64,000 bases of DNA from Streptomyces sp. SID13031 (GCF_010548305.1 NZ_JAAGLV010000001.1:372001-436000); one strand, 5' to 3'. Shown: positions 27,058 through 36,749, counted from the first letter of the stretch. The notes: generated by a model not told the origin, from the letters alone. A program made the numbers and translations.

Positions 27058-27995
27058 GAGTAGTTTTCGCCGGCACCCCCGAGGTGTCCGTCACCGCGCT
27101 CCGCGCGATCGTTGCCAGCAGCCATGACCTGGTCGCCGTCGTCACCCGCCCGGACGCACCGGCCGGCCGCGGCCGCAAGCTGGTCGCCTCCCCGGTCGCC
27201 CGGTACGCCGAGGAGCTCGGCGTCGAGGTGCTCAAGCCGGTCAAGCCGAGCGATCCCGACTTCCTCGCCAGGCTGACCGAGATCGCGCCGGACTGCTGCC
27301 CAGTGGTCGCGTACGGCGGGCTCCTGCCGCAGGCCGCGTTGGACATCCCGCCGCACGGCTGGATCAACCTGCACTTCTCCGTACTACCGGCCTGGCGCGG
27401 CGCCGCGCCGGTGCAGCACTCGCTCATCTCCGGAGACGACGTCACCGGCGCGAGCACGTTCCGGATCGTCAAGGCGCTCGACGCGGGTCCCGTGTACGGC
27501 GTACTGACGGAGCGCATCGGCCCGAAGGACACGTCCGGTGACCTGCTGACCAGGCTGTCGGTGTCCGGCGCCAAGCTGCTCGTCGACACCCTCGACGGCA
27601 TCGAGGCAGGCGCACTGGTGGCCGTTGAGCAGCCGGCGGACGGGGTCACGCTCGCGCCGAAGATCAACGTCGAGGACGCCGAGCTCGACCTCACCGCACC
27701 GGCCCAGCGCGTCGACCGGCTGGTCCGTGGCTGCAACCCGGCTCCGGGCGCGTGGACGACGTTCCGCGGCGAGCGGTTGAAGGTGCTCGACGTCGATCTG
27801 ACCGAAACCGACGACCTCAAGCCCGGCGAGCTACGCGCGACCAAGTCGAGCGTCGAGGTCGGTACCGGAAGCAAGGTGCTGAAGCTCGTGACGGTTCAGC
27901 CGCAAGGCAAGAAGCCGATGGCCGCCCCAGATTGGGCCCGCGGCGTACGGATCACCCCCGAAGACCGTGTCGGTCCGGAATCGAAGGCAGAGTGA
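27054..27995 (+). CDS. fmt: methionyl-tRNA formyltransferase
   Basis: Formylates initiator Met-tRNA. The 313-residue product opens [18 protein letters not shown], has the folate site [20 protein letters not shown] and a C-terminal OB-type domain ending in [12 protein letters not shown]. The GTG start overlaps the def stop, and its own stop overlaps the next gene's start. Confidence 0.96.
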   Translation: MRVVFAGTPEVSVTALRAIVASSHDLVAVVTRPDAPAGRGRKLVASPVARYAEELGVEVLKPVKPSDPDFLARLTEIAPDCCPVVAYGGLLPQAALDIPPHGWINLHFSVLPAWRGAAPVQHSLISGDDVTGASTFRIVKALDAGPVYGVLTERIGPKDTSGDLLTRLSVSGAKLLVDTLDGIEAGALVAVEQPADGVTLAPKINVEDAELDLTAPAQRVDRLVRGCNPAPGAWTTFRGERLKVLDVDLTETDDLKPGELRATKSSVEVGTGSKVLKLVTVQPQGKKPMAAPDWARGVRITPEDRVGPESKAE

Positions 27996-29377
27996 GCGAC
28001 CGCAGTCCACGCAACACGGCACCGCAGCGCCGTCCTGACAAGGTCCGCCAGGTCGCCTACCAGGTGATCCGGCAGGTCTCGTCCCAGGACGGCTACGCGA
28101 ACCTCGCCCTCAACAAGGCGCTGCGCGACCAGCGGCTGAGCGGCCGCGACGCCGCCTTCTGCACGGAGCTCGTGCACGGCACGCTGCGCTGGCAGGGCAC
28201 GTACGACGCGATCCTCGCGCGCAGCGTCTCGCGCCCACTCGGCGAGCTGGATCCGGAGCTGCTCGACCTGCTCCGCCTCGGTGCGCACCAGCTGCTCAGG
28301 ATGCGCGTCGACTCCTATGCCGCCGTCAACGAGATGGTCACGCTGACTCGCGTGGTGTCCGGTCAGAGCCGCAGCGGTCTGGTCAACGCAGTACTGCGTA
28401 AGGTCAGCCAGCGCACGTTCGACCAGTGGATCGTCGACGTCGCACCGCACTCCGACGACGACCTGTTCGGATTCCTGTCGATCGCGAAGGCGCATCCCCG
28501 CTGGATCGTCGAGGCCTTCGCCGACGCGCTCCACACCGAGGGCTATGAGCTGGACAACCTCCTCGATGCCGACAATGAGCCGCCGCGGGTGACGTTGGTG
28601 GCAAGGCCCGGACTGGCCGACCTCGACGAGCTGATCGTGGCCGGAGCAACCAGGGCGCACTACTCGCCGTACGCCGCTGTACTGCAAGGTGGAGGCGATC
28701 CCGGCAAGATTTCGGCCGTCTCCGCCGGGCGGGCCGGAGTGCAGGACGAGGGCTCGCAGTTGGTCGCCACTGCGCTCGCCATGGCGCCGCTAGAGGGCAG
28801 GGACGCCAAGTGGCTGGACCTGTGCGCCGGGCCGGGCGGTAAGGCCGCTCTGCTCGCGGCCATCGGTCGCCAGCGGGGCGCAGCGATCACAGCGATAGAG
28901 CCGCTGCCACACCGTGCGGAGCTGGTGCGATCCAACCTGCGGGCTGTGCCTGGGAACCACCAGGTGCTCGTCGGCGACGGTACCAAGCCGACCTGGCCGG
29001 AGGGCTCGTACGACCGAGTGCTCGCCGACGTGCCATGCAGTGGGCTCGGTGCGCTGCGACGGCGCCCGGAGGCACGCTGGCGTCGTACTGCGGAAAACGT
29101 GGCCGAGTTGCGCCCGTTGCAGGAGCAACTGCTCGACTCGGCGATCACCTCCGTCCGCAAGGGCGGAGTAGTCGCCTACGTGACGTGCACCCCGCACCCG
29201 ATGGAGACGCGCGAGGTGGTGGACGCAGTACTGGCACAGCGCAGCGACGCCGTGCTCGAGGACGCTCGCGCGCTCCTGCCGGACGTGCCGTCGCTGGGAG
29301 AGGGCCCTGACGTGCAGTTGTGGCCCCACGTGCACGGCACCGACGCGATGTATCTGGCGCTCATCAGACGGACCTGA
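27992..29377 (+). CDS. rsmB: 16S rRNA (cytosine-967 C5)-methyltransferase
   Basis: A 461-residue RsmB/Fmu-type RNA m5C methyltransferase. The N-terminal NusB-like RNA-binding domain covers about residues 15-145. SAM motif I is [14 protein letters not shown], motif [21 protein letters not shown] and motif [15 protein letters not shown], the last containing the catalytic Cys. The GTG at 27992 overlaps the fmt stop, completing the common def-fmt-rsmB operon. Confidence 0.94.
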   Translation: MSDRSPRNTAPQRRPDKVRQVAYQVIRQVSSQDGYANLALNKALRDQRLSGRDAAFCTELVHGTLRWQGTYDAILARSVSRPLGELDPELLDLLRLGAHQLLRMRVDSYAAVNEMVTLTRVVSGQSRSGLVNAVLRKVSQRTFDQWIVDVAPHSDDDLFGFLSIAKAHPRWIVEAFADALHTEGYELDNLLDADNEPPRVTLVARPGLADLDELIVAGATRAHYSPYAAVLQGGGDPGKISAVSAGRAGVQDEGSQLVATALAMAPLEGRDAKWLDLCAGPGGKAALLAAIGRQRGAAITAIEPLPHRAELVRSNLRAVPGNHQVLVGDGTKPTWPEGSYDRVLADVPCSGLGALRRRPEARWRRTAENVAELRPLQEQLLDSAITSVRKGGVVAYVTCTPHPMETREVVDAVLAQRSDAVLEDARALLPDVPSLGEGPDVQLWPHVHGTDAMYLALIRRT

Positions 29378-29387
29378 TGTCAGGTGC

Positions 29388-30413
29388 ATGAGGTCGGACG
29401 GTCATGATGGAGTAGTGACTGCGACCGAAATCCGCCCTGCCCGAAGTGCCCAGCAGTACCAGCTCATCGGGCTGACGGCGGCGTTCGGTATCGGCATGCT
29501 GGTCGCGATCCAGTCCCGCCTGAACGGCGAACTCGGCCAGGAGCTCGGGGACGGCATTCCGGCCGCCCTGATCTCCTTCGGCACCGGGCTCGTCGTCCTG
29601 CTGGTCGGCTGTGCGGTGATCCCGCCGGTCCGCCGGTCGGTGGGCCGGGTTTGGTGGACCATCAGGTCGCCCTCCGACGGCGGTGGCCTGCTCCGGTGGT
29701 GGCAGTGCATCGGTGGAGTCGCCGGTGCGTTCCTGGTCGCCACCCAATCGATCACGGTGTCAGTGATCGGTGTTGCCATCTTCACAGTCGCCGGCGTGGC
29801 GGGGCAGGCCGCCAGCAGCTTGGTGGTCGACCGCCTGGGCTTCGGGCCGGCCGGGCCTCAGGCCTACACGCCACTACGGGTGGCCGGCGCGGTTGTCGCG
29901 ATGGTGGCCGTAGTACTGGCTGTGTCTGATCGGTTGGACCATCCGTCCGGCCTACTGCTCGCAGTACTCCCTGCACTGGCTGGAATCGGTACTGCGGTAC
30001 AGCAGGCCATCAACGGGCGAGTGGCCCAGACTGCGGCGATCGATGCCTCCGGAGCTGTAGCGGCCGGCGTCATCAACTTCCTGGTCGGCTTCAGTGCGCT
30101 ACTGGTCGTCTTCATCGTCGACCTGATCGTGCGGGGCGCACCGAAGAGCCTGCCGTCCAACCCCTGGCTGTACTTCGGCGGCCTGTGCGGCGTCATCTTC
30201 ATCAGTTCGGCGGCAGCCGTCGTCCGGGTGGTCGGCGTCTTCGTCCTCGGACTGGGCACGATCGCCGGTCAGCTGATCGCCAGCCTCGTCATCGACCTGT
30301 TCGCCCCGGCCTCCGACCAGGCGGTCACCTTCCCGGTCGTCGCCGGAACACTGCTCGCTCTGGTCGCCGTGGTCGTGGCAGCCGTGCCCAACCTCAGAAA
30401 AGCTAACGCCTGA
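29388..30413 (+). CDS. DMT-superfamily permease, YdcZ/DUF606 type (fused double unit)
   Basis: A 341-residue hydrophobic protein with about ten membrane segments arranged as two similar five-helix halves. Each half contains the YdcZ-like pattern of a helix followed by QSRLNGELGQ or QQAINGRVAQ. Single-unit YdcZ genes usually occur in pairs, so this is the fused form. The start is ambiguous: ATG 29388 or GTG 29415, both with weak ribosome-binding sites. The 3' end overlaps the convergent hemerythrin gene by 11 bases. Substrate unknown. Confidence 0.8.
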   Translation: MRSDGHDGVVTATEIRPARSAQQYQLIGLTAAFGIGMLVAIQSRLNGELGQELGDGIPAALISFGTGLVVLLVGCAVIPPVRRSVGRVWWTIRSPSDGGGLLRWWQCIGGVAGAFLVATQSITVSVIGVAIFTVAGVAGQAASSLVVDRLGFGPAGPQAYTPLRVAGAVVAMVAVVLAVSDRLDHPSGLLLAVLPALAGIGTAVQQAINGRVAQTAAIDASGAVAAGVINFLVGFSALLVVFIVDLIVRGAPKSLPSNPWLYFGGLCGVIFISSAAAVVRVVGVFVLGLGTIAGQLIASLVIDLFAPASDQAVTFPVVAGTLLALVAVVVAAVPNLRKANA

Positions 30414-31056
30414 TCAGCCGTACATAACCGTCGTACGAACGGCGGCCTATCAGTCTCCAGAGCACTCGCACCGGTGCCGGCATCCTCTTCAGGAAATCCC
30501 GCTCCTCCGCCGGCGAGCAGTCTTCGAGGATCATCCCCAGGAACAGCAGTCGCTTGCGCTTGTCGTCGATCGACTTGGCGCCGCGCTCACCGAGCTTGTT
30601 CCACTGCTCGGCCGTCAGGTGCTCGCGGACCAGTGGCAGGATCTCCTGCTCCTCCTCGCCCATGTGCTCTTCGAGCACGACCGCCGCGTCGCGCACCGCG
30701 GTCGCGAGGGCGTCGCGATCGGCCTGGTTCGCCGTCGCGGCCCACGCCGGGGTGAGCTTGTCGACCTGGTCGAGCGCGGTCGACAGCGAGGCGTGCTGGC
30801 TCTCCATCCGGTGGATGAGGTCGGCCTCCAGCGTGGCCTGCTTCAGCAGCGGCGGCCAGAGCAGGTCGTCCTCACCCTCGTGGTGGTGATGCAGCGAGCT
30901 CACGATGTCGGTCAGGTGCTCGCCCACCAGCGCGGCGCGCTCGGTGTCGCCCACGGCCACGTGGCCGATCAGGTCGGGCAGCAGCCGGAACTCGCGCCGG
31001 AACACGCGATGGATGATCACCATCTCGTGGGTGTTGGGCACTGCGGTCGTACTCAT
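30403..31056 (-). CDS. hemerythrin-domain protein
   Basis: A 217-residue protein with a four-helix hemerythrin HHE domain in the first ~160 residues. The probable diiron ligands appear in THEMVIIHRVF, SSLHHHHEGEDDLLWP, HRMESQH and LEEHMGEEEQEILP. The C-terminal ~55 residues are basic (KRKRLLFLGM, RLIGRRSYDGY). Such proteins sense or store oxygen or NO, or protect against peroxide. GGAGGAAG precedes the ATG. Confidence 0.88.
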   Translation of the reverse strand: MSTTAVPNTHEMVIIHRVFRREFRLLPDLIGHVAVGDTERAALVGEHLTDIVSSLHHHHEGEDDLLWPPLLKQATLEADLIHRMESQHASLSTALDQVDKLTPAWAATANQADRDALATAVRDAAVVLEEHMGEEEQEILPLVREHLTAEQWNKLGERGAKSIDDKRKRLLFLGMILEDCSPAEERDFLKRMPAPVRVLWRLIGRRSYDGYVRLIRR

Positions 31057-31082
31057 GGTCTTCCTCCCCGTTACGGGCCCTG

Positions 31083-31113
31083 ACGCCGGACGATCTGTCC
31101 CCACGACCGGCGT
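31083..31113 (-). terminator. hairpin downstream of the EamA gene
   Basis: ACGCCGG (31083-31089) and CCGGCGT (31107-31113) form a 7-bp stem immediately beyond the 3' end of the leftward EamA gene, before the hemerythrin start. Confidence 0.4.
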
Positions 31114-31124
31114 AGGCCGCGATT

Positions 31125-32108
31125 TCACGGTACTGGGGCAGGGGCCGGCTCGACAGCGGATTTCGGCCGGCTGCCCGATCGGACCGACCTGACGACCCCT
31201 TGGGACACCGCGACCCCGGTCAGCACGATCGCGGCGCCGACCGGCTGGTACCAGGTGAGGCGCTCGTGCAGCACGATCACACCGGCCACGATCGCGAAGA
31301 TCGGCATGATGTACGTGACCATCGCCGTCATACTCGCGCCGATCAGCCGGATCTGCCGGAGGTTGAGCACGAACGCGACGCCGCTGCCGAGCGCGCCCAG
31401 GGCGATCACACTGCCGATCACCTCGATCGACAGCGACGACGGCGCCGGCGGCGCCTGCCCGGTCAGGAGCGGGGCGGCGATCGCGAGCTGAACCGTTGCG
31501 CAGAGCAACAGGCTCGCCGACAGCGACGTCCCGGACAGGTTGCTGCCGGCAATGAACCTCTTCTGGTACGGGATGGCGATGCCGTAGGCCACCGCGGCGG
31601 CCATGCAGAACAGCTGGCCGGTCAGGTCCGAGCCGCCGTGCAGCTGCCAGGCGCCGAGCACGACCAGCATGCCGAGGAAGCCGATCAGCAGCCCGAGAAC
31701 GCGCTGCAGGGTGAACTTCTCGGTCCGGAGCACCCAGACGGCGATCGGCAGCACGACCAGCGGGGTGATCCCGTTCCAGATGCCCGCGAGCAGCGAGGGG
31801 ACGCGCTGCTCGCCGTACCCGAACAAGGTCCACGGGATGGCCGAGCCGATCGCGGCGGCGACGAAGTTGTGTGCCCAGACCCGTCGTGACCGGGGCAACG
31901 ACTCGCGCTTGATCGCCAGGATCGTGAGCAGCACGAGCGAGCCCGCGATCACCCGGCCGAGCGCGAGGTACGCCGGGTGCAACTCGCGCACCCCGACGGA
32001 GATGAACAGGAAGCTGCAGCCCCAGATCGCGCCGAGGGCAAGCATGGTCGGCAGCCAGGACCGGACGGGCGGCATGTCAGGAGTCGATGGGGTGCTCACT
32101 CCTGACAT
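31125..32108 (-). CDS. EamA/DMT family transporter
   Basis: About 327 residues with ten predicted membrane segments in two EamA repeats. The first includes LGAIWGCSFLFISVGVRE and RVIAGSLVLL; the second GSGVAFVLNLRQIRLIGAS and the typical late motif HERLTWYQPVGAAIVLTGV. The start is uncertain: ATG at 32106-32108 (MSGVSTPSTPD) has no good ribosome-binding site, and an internal GTG is possible. It is divergent from the tRNA-like element. Substrate unknown. Confidence 0.85.
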   Translation of the reverse strand: MSGVSTPSTPDMPPVRSWLPTMLALGAIWGCSFLFISVGVRELHPAYLALGRVIAGSLVLLTILAIKRESLPRSRRVWAHNFVAAAIGSAIPWTLFGYGEQRVPSLLAGIWNGITPLVVLPIAVWVLRTEKFTLQRVLGLLIGFLGMLVVLGAWQLHGGSDLTGQLFCMAAAVAYGIAIPYQKRFIAGSNLSGTSLSASLLLCATVQLAIAAPLLTGQAPPAPSSLSIEVIGSVIALGALGSGVAFVLNLRQIRLIGASMTAMVTYIMPIFAIVAGVIVLHERLTWYQPVGAAIVLTGVAVSQGVVRSVRSGSRPKSAVEPAPAPVP

Positions 32109-32247
32109 CTTGCAGCATGGCACCGACAATTTCCGCTTTCTGCCCGCAATTGGGCAACCGCGAGCAATGCCGCACAAATTGGGTCGCCGATGACCCTCCG
32201 TTGCACTAGCGTTGCTCCTTCGCGGCGGACTCGAAGTACGCCGGGAA

Positions 32248-32319
32248 CAGCGTGTAGCTCAGCAGCTAGAGCACAGGGCTTGGACCCTGAGGGCGCGGGG
32301 GCAGAACCCGCCACGCTGG
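32248..32319 (+). ncRNA. tRNA-like cloverleaf with perfect stems and non-canonical loops
   Basis: Every stem of a tRNA forms with Watson-Crick pairs only. Acceptor: 32248-32254 with 32312-32318 (7 bp). D stem: 32257-32260 with 32269-32272 (4 bp). Anticodon stem: 32274-32278 with 32285-32289 (5 bp). T stem: 32295-32299 with 32307-32311 (5 bp). The linker T55-A56 matches U8/A9, and the variable loop is five bases (AGGGC). The loops are wrong for a working tRNA: the T loop GGCAGAA lacks TTC, the D loop AGCAGCTA lacks GG, and the anticodon loop CTTGGA has six bases. No CCA is encoded. The element ends two bases before the ATG of the next gene. It could be a tRNA-derived regulatory leader, a stable tRNA mimic, or a recently degenerated tRNA. 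Confidence 0.85.
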
Positions 32320-32321
32320 CA

Positions 32322-34439
32322 ATGAACGACATCACCGCGGGATATCCAGAAGGACAGCTGGCCAAGGCGTTCACGACAGCGCTGAGCCATGAGGATGCTG
32401 CGACGCGCCGCCGGGCGGACAAGCGGGTGAAGAGCTGGCGCCGGGTGCTCGAGGGCATGGGCAGCGGCAAGTTGGCGATCGGCAGCCGGCGGCCGGTGCG
32501 GCGCTTCCCGATCTGGGTGACGCTCGAGGTCGTCAAGGGCGGCTTCGCGACCGGTGTGGCCAAGTCGGAAGGACCGCTGCAGCCGCACGAGGCCGCTATC
32601 GCTCCTGACCGCGCACGAGTCTTCGCTCACTATCTGACCGACGCCGGCCTCGCCGAGCTCCAAGCCCGCCTGGACAGCGGCCAGTACTCCGTGAACGTCC
32701 CCGAAGAAGCCGCGCTACTGACGGTTGCCTGGCTGATCCGCGCCGGCGATCGAGCAGCCGCGCTCGACGTGCTCGAAACCATCCGCCCGTACGCCGACCG
32801 CCTCCGTTTCGCCCCAGTCCCCGGTACTGCGGACGTCGACCCCTCGATCGTCTCGCGGCGCACGGTCGGCGAAGTACGGGAGTCCCTCCAGACGGTCCCG
32901 CGCAACCTCCGGGTCGAGACGCAGCGCGAAGCACTCACCATCTGGAACCCGTTTGCCGACGAGCTCCTCACCCATTGGCTCACCACCTGCGTCGACGGCC
33001 AGGTAGCTGCCACCGAACCGCCCGGCTGGCGGAAACGCGGCCAGGAACTCCTCGACCGGTACGCCGTACTCGCAGCCGAGCACCCGCTGTGCACCAAACA
33101 CCAACGTCCCAAGGAGAACCAGGCAATCCTCCGCCTGGCCCTGGAAGACGCCCTGGCCAAGGGCTTGAAAGCCCGGCGCCGAGGCCTCCTCCAGCATGCG
33201 GTCGACTCGATGCTCACCCGCCGGGGCACTCCTGGTACCCCCGAGTTCGAGGCCTGTCGCAGCTCCCAGCACACCGAAGCCAGCCGCCCCCTCCATCACG
33301 AACTCGCCACCACCCTGGCGACCCAGCTGGCCTCACTCGACCAGTCGATCGGCTGGACCGCGGGCGAGGTCGGGGACAGGGTTCCGGAGGGTTTGTGGCG
33401 GAAGGTGATGTTGGGGCGGCGGGGGACCGTTGGGGAGTTGATCGAGCTGGGGGTGGTGCCTTCGGCCGAGGTGCTGGCCGAGTTGGTCCCTCAGCTCACT
33501 GGCGTAACGACCGCGCTGGCCTATCAGGACGAGCCGCTGCGACGGCTGATGGCGGCGACCTATCGGGCGTTCCAGCGCCGGCGGTCGGTGTTGCTGTTCG
33601 ATCTTCAGCGCCAGGTGCGGATGGACGAACTGCCGTGGGTGCGGGCGGTCAAGCGCGTCCAGACGCCGAGCGACACCAGCCGGGCGGCCGCGCGGACGAT
33701 GCTGAAGGAGCTCTCCGGGACAGCGATCTCCGGCTTCCCCGCGACGATCCTGCCCAACCCGCTCGTCGAGCAGTTCCGGTCGCTGGTCAAGAGCGCGGGG
33801 ATCGTCCTGCCACTCACGGAGGAGCTCGCCGCCGACATCTTCGAGGGCAAGTTCTCCCCGAAGTACGCCGAGTCCGCCGATCTGGTTGCCGCGCTGCTGC
33901 AGGACACACCGTACGAGCGGTACTACGCCCTCGACTACGCCGGCTGGCTCGGCCTGCCGCACCCCGCCCAGCGGCAGGACGCCTTCGTCCAACAGGCATA
34001 TGCGGCGGCCGGTGAGAAGCCCGCGAGATCGGTCGCCGGCAACGGCAAGATCATCGAACAGGCGCAGATCCTCACCACGCACAACCTCGCCGCCCTCGTC
34101 ATCGCGCTCGACCTGGAGCTCGACTGGCCAGACCTGTCCCGCCGCGCTTTCGCCGGCGTCATCGCGAAGCTCAAAGCCGTGGAGAAGAACCCGCGCCCGC
34201 TCCGTACGATCAAGGATGCTGCCTACGCCTGGCGTCAGCTGATGTTCTTCCTTTCCCTCTGCGCACCGCAGGAACGGCTGGATTTCCTCGGCTGGACCTG
34301 GACCGTGGACAAGCCGGCCTCGGTCTCCCGCCGCCTCGATCCGGTGCTCGCCGACCTTCACCAGGTCCTGCTTGGCCAACCCGCCGCCCGCCGCTTCCTC
34401 GGCTGGACCACCAACCGGCACTGGATGCTCTACCCCTGA
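32322..34439 (+). CDS. uncharacterised 705-residue protein downstream of a tRNA-like element
   Basis: I do not recognise a named family. The protein is soluble and predominantly helical, without signal peptide or membrane segments. The early part contains PIWVTLEVVKGGFATG; the middle has basic helices (KARRRGLLQHAVDSMLTRR, then TYRAFQRRRSVLLFDLQRQ). Near residue 505 is AADIFEGKFSPKYAESADL followed by YERYYALDYAGWLG, which looks like a conserved core. It ends in FLGWTTNRHWMLYP. The ATG at 32322 is two bases past the cloverleaf and has no Shine-Dalgarno outside it, so translation would be leaderless after 3' cleavage of the element, or start elsewhere. The same frame is open upstream through the cloverleaf, but those residues look non-coding. 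Confidence 0.75.
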   Translation: MNDITAGYPEGQLAKAFTTALSHEDAATRRRADKRVKSWRRVLEGMGSGKLAIGSRRPVRRFPIWVTLEVVKGGFATGVAKSEGPLQPHEAAIAPDRARVFAHYLTDAGLAELQARLDSGQYSVNVPEEAALLTVAWLIRAGDRAAALDVLETIRPYADRLRFAPVPGTADVDPSIVSRRTVGEVRESLQTVPRNLRVETQREALTIWNPFADELLTHWLTTCVDGQVAATEPPGWRKRGQELLDRYAVLAAEHPLCTKHQRPKENQAILRLALEDALAKGLKARRRGLLQHAVDSMLTRRGTPGTPEFEACRSSQHTEASRPLHHELATTLATQLASLDQSIGWTAGEVGDRVPEGLWRKVMLGRRGTVGELIELGVVPSAEVLAELVPQLTGVTTALAYQDEPLRRLMAATYRAFQRRRSVLLFDLQRQVRMDELPWVRAVKRVQTPSDTSRAAARTMLKELSGTAISGFPATILPNPLVEQFRSLVKSAGIVLPLTEELAADIFEGKFSPKYAESADLVAALLQDTPYERYYALDYAGWLGLPHPAQRQDAFVQQAYAAAGEKPARSVAGNGKIIEQAQILTTHNLAALVIALDLELDWPDLSRRAFAGVIAKLKAVEKNPRPLRTIKDAAYAWRQLMFFLSLCAPQERLDFLGWTWTVDKPASVSRRLDPVLADLHQVLLGQPAARRFLGWTTNRHWMLYP

Positions 34440-34502
34440 CGGGGGCGCACCGCGACACACGATCGTCAACGCCCGGCAGGTCCTCGGGGCAGGATGGGCG
34501 CC

Positions 34503-35693
34503 ATGGGCTTTGACGTGGAGGCTGTCCGCAAGCAATTCCCGGCGTTGACCGAGGGAGCCGCGCACTTCGACGGACCAGGTGGGTCGCAGACGCCACAAGT
34601 GGTGGCCGATGCGGTCGCCGCCACGATGGTCTCGGCGCTCGCCAACCGTGGACAGCTGACGCCCGCCGAGCGAAGAGCGGACGGGATCGTCCTCGACGCC
34701 CGCCAGGCGATGGCCGACCTGCTGGGCACCGACCCGGGCGGCATCGTCTTCGGTCGGAGCATGACGCAGCTGACCTATGACTTCGCCCGTACGCTCGCCA
34801 AGAACTGGGGACCCGGCGACGAGGTGATCGTGACCCGCCTCGACCACGACGCGAACATCCGCCCGTGGGTGCAGGCGGCCGAGGCGGTTGGTGCGACCGT
34901 TCGGTGGCTGGAGTTCGATCCGGGGACCTCCGAACTCGACGACATTTCACCCCTCCTGTCATCGAGGACCAGGCTGGTCGCGGTGACGGCTGCCTCCAAC
35001 CTGCTCGGTACCAGGCCTGACGTCGAGGCCATCGCAACGCTCGTCCACGAGGCCGGCGCGCTGGTGTACGTCGATGGCGTGCACCTCACCGCGCACACCC
35101 CGATCGACGCGTCCTTCGCCGACTTCTACGCCTGCTCGCCGTACAAGTTCTTCGGACCGCACTGCGGCGTGCTCTCGGCGGCGCCCGCTTTGCTGGACGG
35201 GCTACGGCCGGACAAGTTGCTTCCGGCAAGTGATGTGGTGCCGGAGCGATTCGAGTTCGGCACGCTCCCGTACGAGCTGCTCGCCGGGACGACCGCCGCG
35301 GTGGATTTCCTCGCGGATCTCTCCGGAACGGGCTCCGGAGATCGCAGAGAACGGTTGCTGAGTTCTCTGGCGGTGCTGGAAACGCACGAGGACGGGTTGC
35401 ATTCCGATCTGGAGACCCGGCTGGCCGCGATCGACGGGATCACGCTTTACGGGCATGCGCAGCGGCGTACGCCGACGCTGTTGTTCTCCGTCGACGGCTG
35501 GGAGTCGCGAGCCGTTGCCGCCAAGCTGGCCGAGTCGGGCGTCAACGCACCGGCTGGTTCCTTCTATGCGCTGGAGGCGTCGCGGCACATCGGACTGGGC
35601 GACTCGGGCGCAGTCCGCGCAGGCCTGGCGCCGTACACGAATCAATCCGACGTCGACCGACTGGTCGAGGCGATCGAATCCCTGGGGGCCTGA
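34503..35693 (+). CDS. cysteine-desulfurase-like class V aminotransferase
   Basis: A 396-residue PLP enzyme of the SufS/NifS-like branch. Fold-type I features include FDGPGGSQTPQVV, FGRSMTQLTYDFARTL, the Asp-containing VYVDGVHLTAHTPID and the PLP lysine in CSPYKFFGPHCGVL. A catalytic loop Cys typical of true desulfurases is not evident, so the substrate may not be cysteine. ATG 34503 has AGGA eight bases upstream; ATG 34494 is an alternative. One base separates it from the next gene. Confidence 0.88.
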   Translation: MGFDVEAVRKQFPALTEGAAHFDGPGGSQTPQVVADAVAATMVSALANRGQLTPAERRADGIVLDARQAMADLLGTDPGGIVFGRSMTQLTYDFARTLAKNWGPGDEVIVTRLDHDANIRPWVQAAEAVGATVRWLEFDPGTSELDDISPLLSSRTRLVAVTAASNLLGTRPDVEAIATLVHEAGALVYVDGVHLTAHTPIDASFADFYACSPYKFFGPHCGVLSAAPALLDGLRPDKLLPASDVVPERFEFGTLPYELLAGTTAAVDFLADLSGTGSGDRRERLLSSLAVLETHEDGLHSDLETRLAAIDGITLYGHAQRRTPTLLFSVDGWESRAVAAKLAESGVNAPAGSFYALEASRHIGLGDSGAVRAGLAPYTNQSDVDRLVEAIESLGA

Positions 35694-35694
35694 C

Positions 35695-36711
35695 ATGCGT
35701 ACCACCCGCCTACTGCTCGCAGCTCTCGCACTGACCGCCATCGCAACGCCCGCGACCCTGGCCACCGCCGGTACCACCGCTGTCTCCGATCCGGCGCGGG
35801 CCGAGCTGCGCGGGATCGTCGAGGACGTGGTCGGCGCCACCGGCAAGCGGTACGGCGTGAAGGACGACGCCGGCCACGTGATGGACACCGTGAAGATCAT
35901 CCAGGACACCACCGGCGGCTACCTCGCCGTCTCGCACCACCTGGCGAGCGACGGCCACTTCCGGGTGAACCTCGCCACCTCGACCGACCTGCTCAACTGG
36001 CACTGGGTCCGCGAACTCGCCGGCAGCAACACCGGCCCCGCCTCCCAACCGACCATCGCCCAGGCCTCCAACGGCGGCTTCGTGATGGCCTGGGAACAGG
36101 AGCAGGCCGGCGGTGGCAACAACCATCTCGCCTTCCGGTACTACGCCAACCGCGCCGACCTGCTCGCCGGCCGGGTGACGCGATCCTTCGACGCGCCCCG
36201 GCGGCTCTCGTCCTGCGCCGAGGGGACGCCGAACATCTACGGGATCACGCTCTCTCCCGACATCGACCACTCGACGATCGACCTCGGCGGCCACTACTGG
36301 TGGAACTGCGACCGCGACCGCCAGCAACGCGGCCGGCTGACCAACTTCAACTCCTGGACCACCTCGGCCCAGCCGAACTTCGACAACGCCCTGCTGCACT
36401 GGGGCGTCGGCGGCAACATCGGCGACCGCGACCAGGTGAGCTTCCGCGGCTACAGCTTCGGCCTGATCGAGGGCCAGTACACGAAGGGCGACTTCGGCTC
36501 CTGGCGCACCTTCGTCTTCGACTACCAGACCGGCAATGCCGACCGGACGACGATCCACACCAACGCCGGCAGCACCGCCTTCGCCAACCCGACCGTCACC
36601 TCACTACGAGCCCCCAACGGTCAACCCGCCTTGGTGATGACCCTCTTCATCCCGAGCGAAGGCGCGGGCTCCGGTGAGTCCGGCGAGCTGATCTATTACA
36701 AGACGTACTAA
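35695..36711 (+). CDS. secreted protein, GH43-like propeller fold suspected
   Basis: A 338-residue protein with a clear signal peptide (MRTTRLLLAALALTAIATPA). The mature part contains short repeated beta elements such as GGYLAVSHHLASDGHFRVN, TSTDLLNWHWVREL and GGFVMAWEQEQ. The 'S-TDL-NW' element recalls five-bladed propeller glycosidases of clan GH-F/J, but I cannot place the three acidic catalytic residues confidently. It starts one base after the aminotransferase stop, so the two are probably co-transcribed although functionally unlinked. Confidence 0.7.
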   Translation: MRTTRLLLAALALTAIATPATLATAGTTAVSDPARAELRGIVEDVVGATGKRYGVKDDAGHVMDTVKIIQDTTGGYLAVSHHLASDGHFRVNLATSTDLLNWHWVRELAGSNTGPASQPTIAQASNGGFVMAWEQEQAGGGNNHLAFRYYANRADLLAGRVTRSFDAPRRLSSCAEGTPNIYGITLSPDIDHSTIDLGGHYWWNCDRDRQQRGRLTNFNSWTTSAQPNFDNALLHWGVGGNIGDRDQVSFRGYSFGLIEGQYTKGDFGSWRTFVFDYQTGNADRTTIHTNAGSTAFANPTVTSLRAPNGQPALVMTLFIPSEGAGSGESGELIYYKTY

Positions 36712-36722
36712 ATCAACTCTCT

Positions 36723-36733
36723 GGATTAAATCC
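36723..36733. promoter_or_regulatory. possible operator before the glycan operon
   Basis: GGATT-A-AATCC is an AT-containing inverted repeat 16 bases before the GH36-like start codon, in an otherwise GC-rich region. The operon's ROK regulator would be the natural ligand; this is inference. Confidence 0.3.
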
Positions 36734-36749
36734 GGGTAGGCTCTTTCCC

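Noticed and set aside
30403..31833. A 476-codon leftward frame joining the hemerythrin gene to sequence inside the EamA gene
   Set aside because: The upstream 259 codons are an out-of-frame reading of the EamA gene; the hemerythrin protein starts at 31056 with a good ribosome-binding site.
32248..32319. A functional tRNA-Pro or tRNA-Gln
   Set aside because: Six-base anticodon loop, no TTC in the T loop, no GG in the D loop and no CCA; stems alone do not make a decoding tRNA.
36723..36733. GGATTAAATCC as a CTAATCC-type site linked to the regulator at 20515
   Set aside because: Only a partial match to the CTAATCC element and a different geometry; kept only as a weak local operator candidate.
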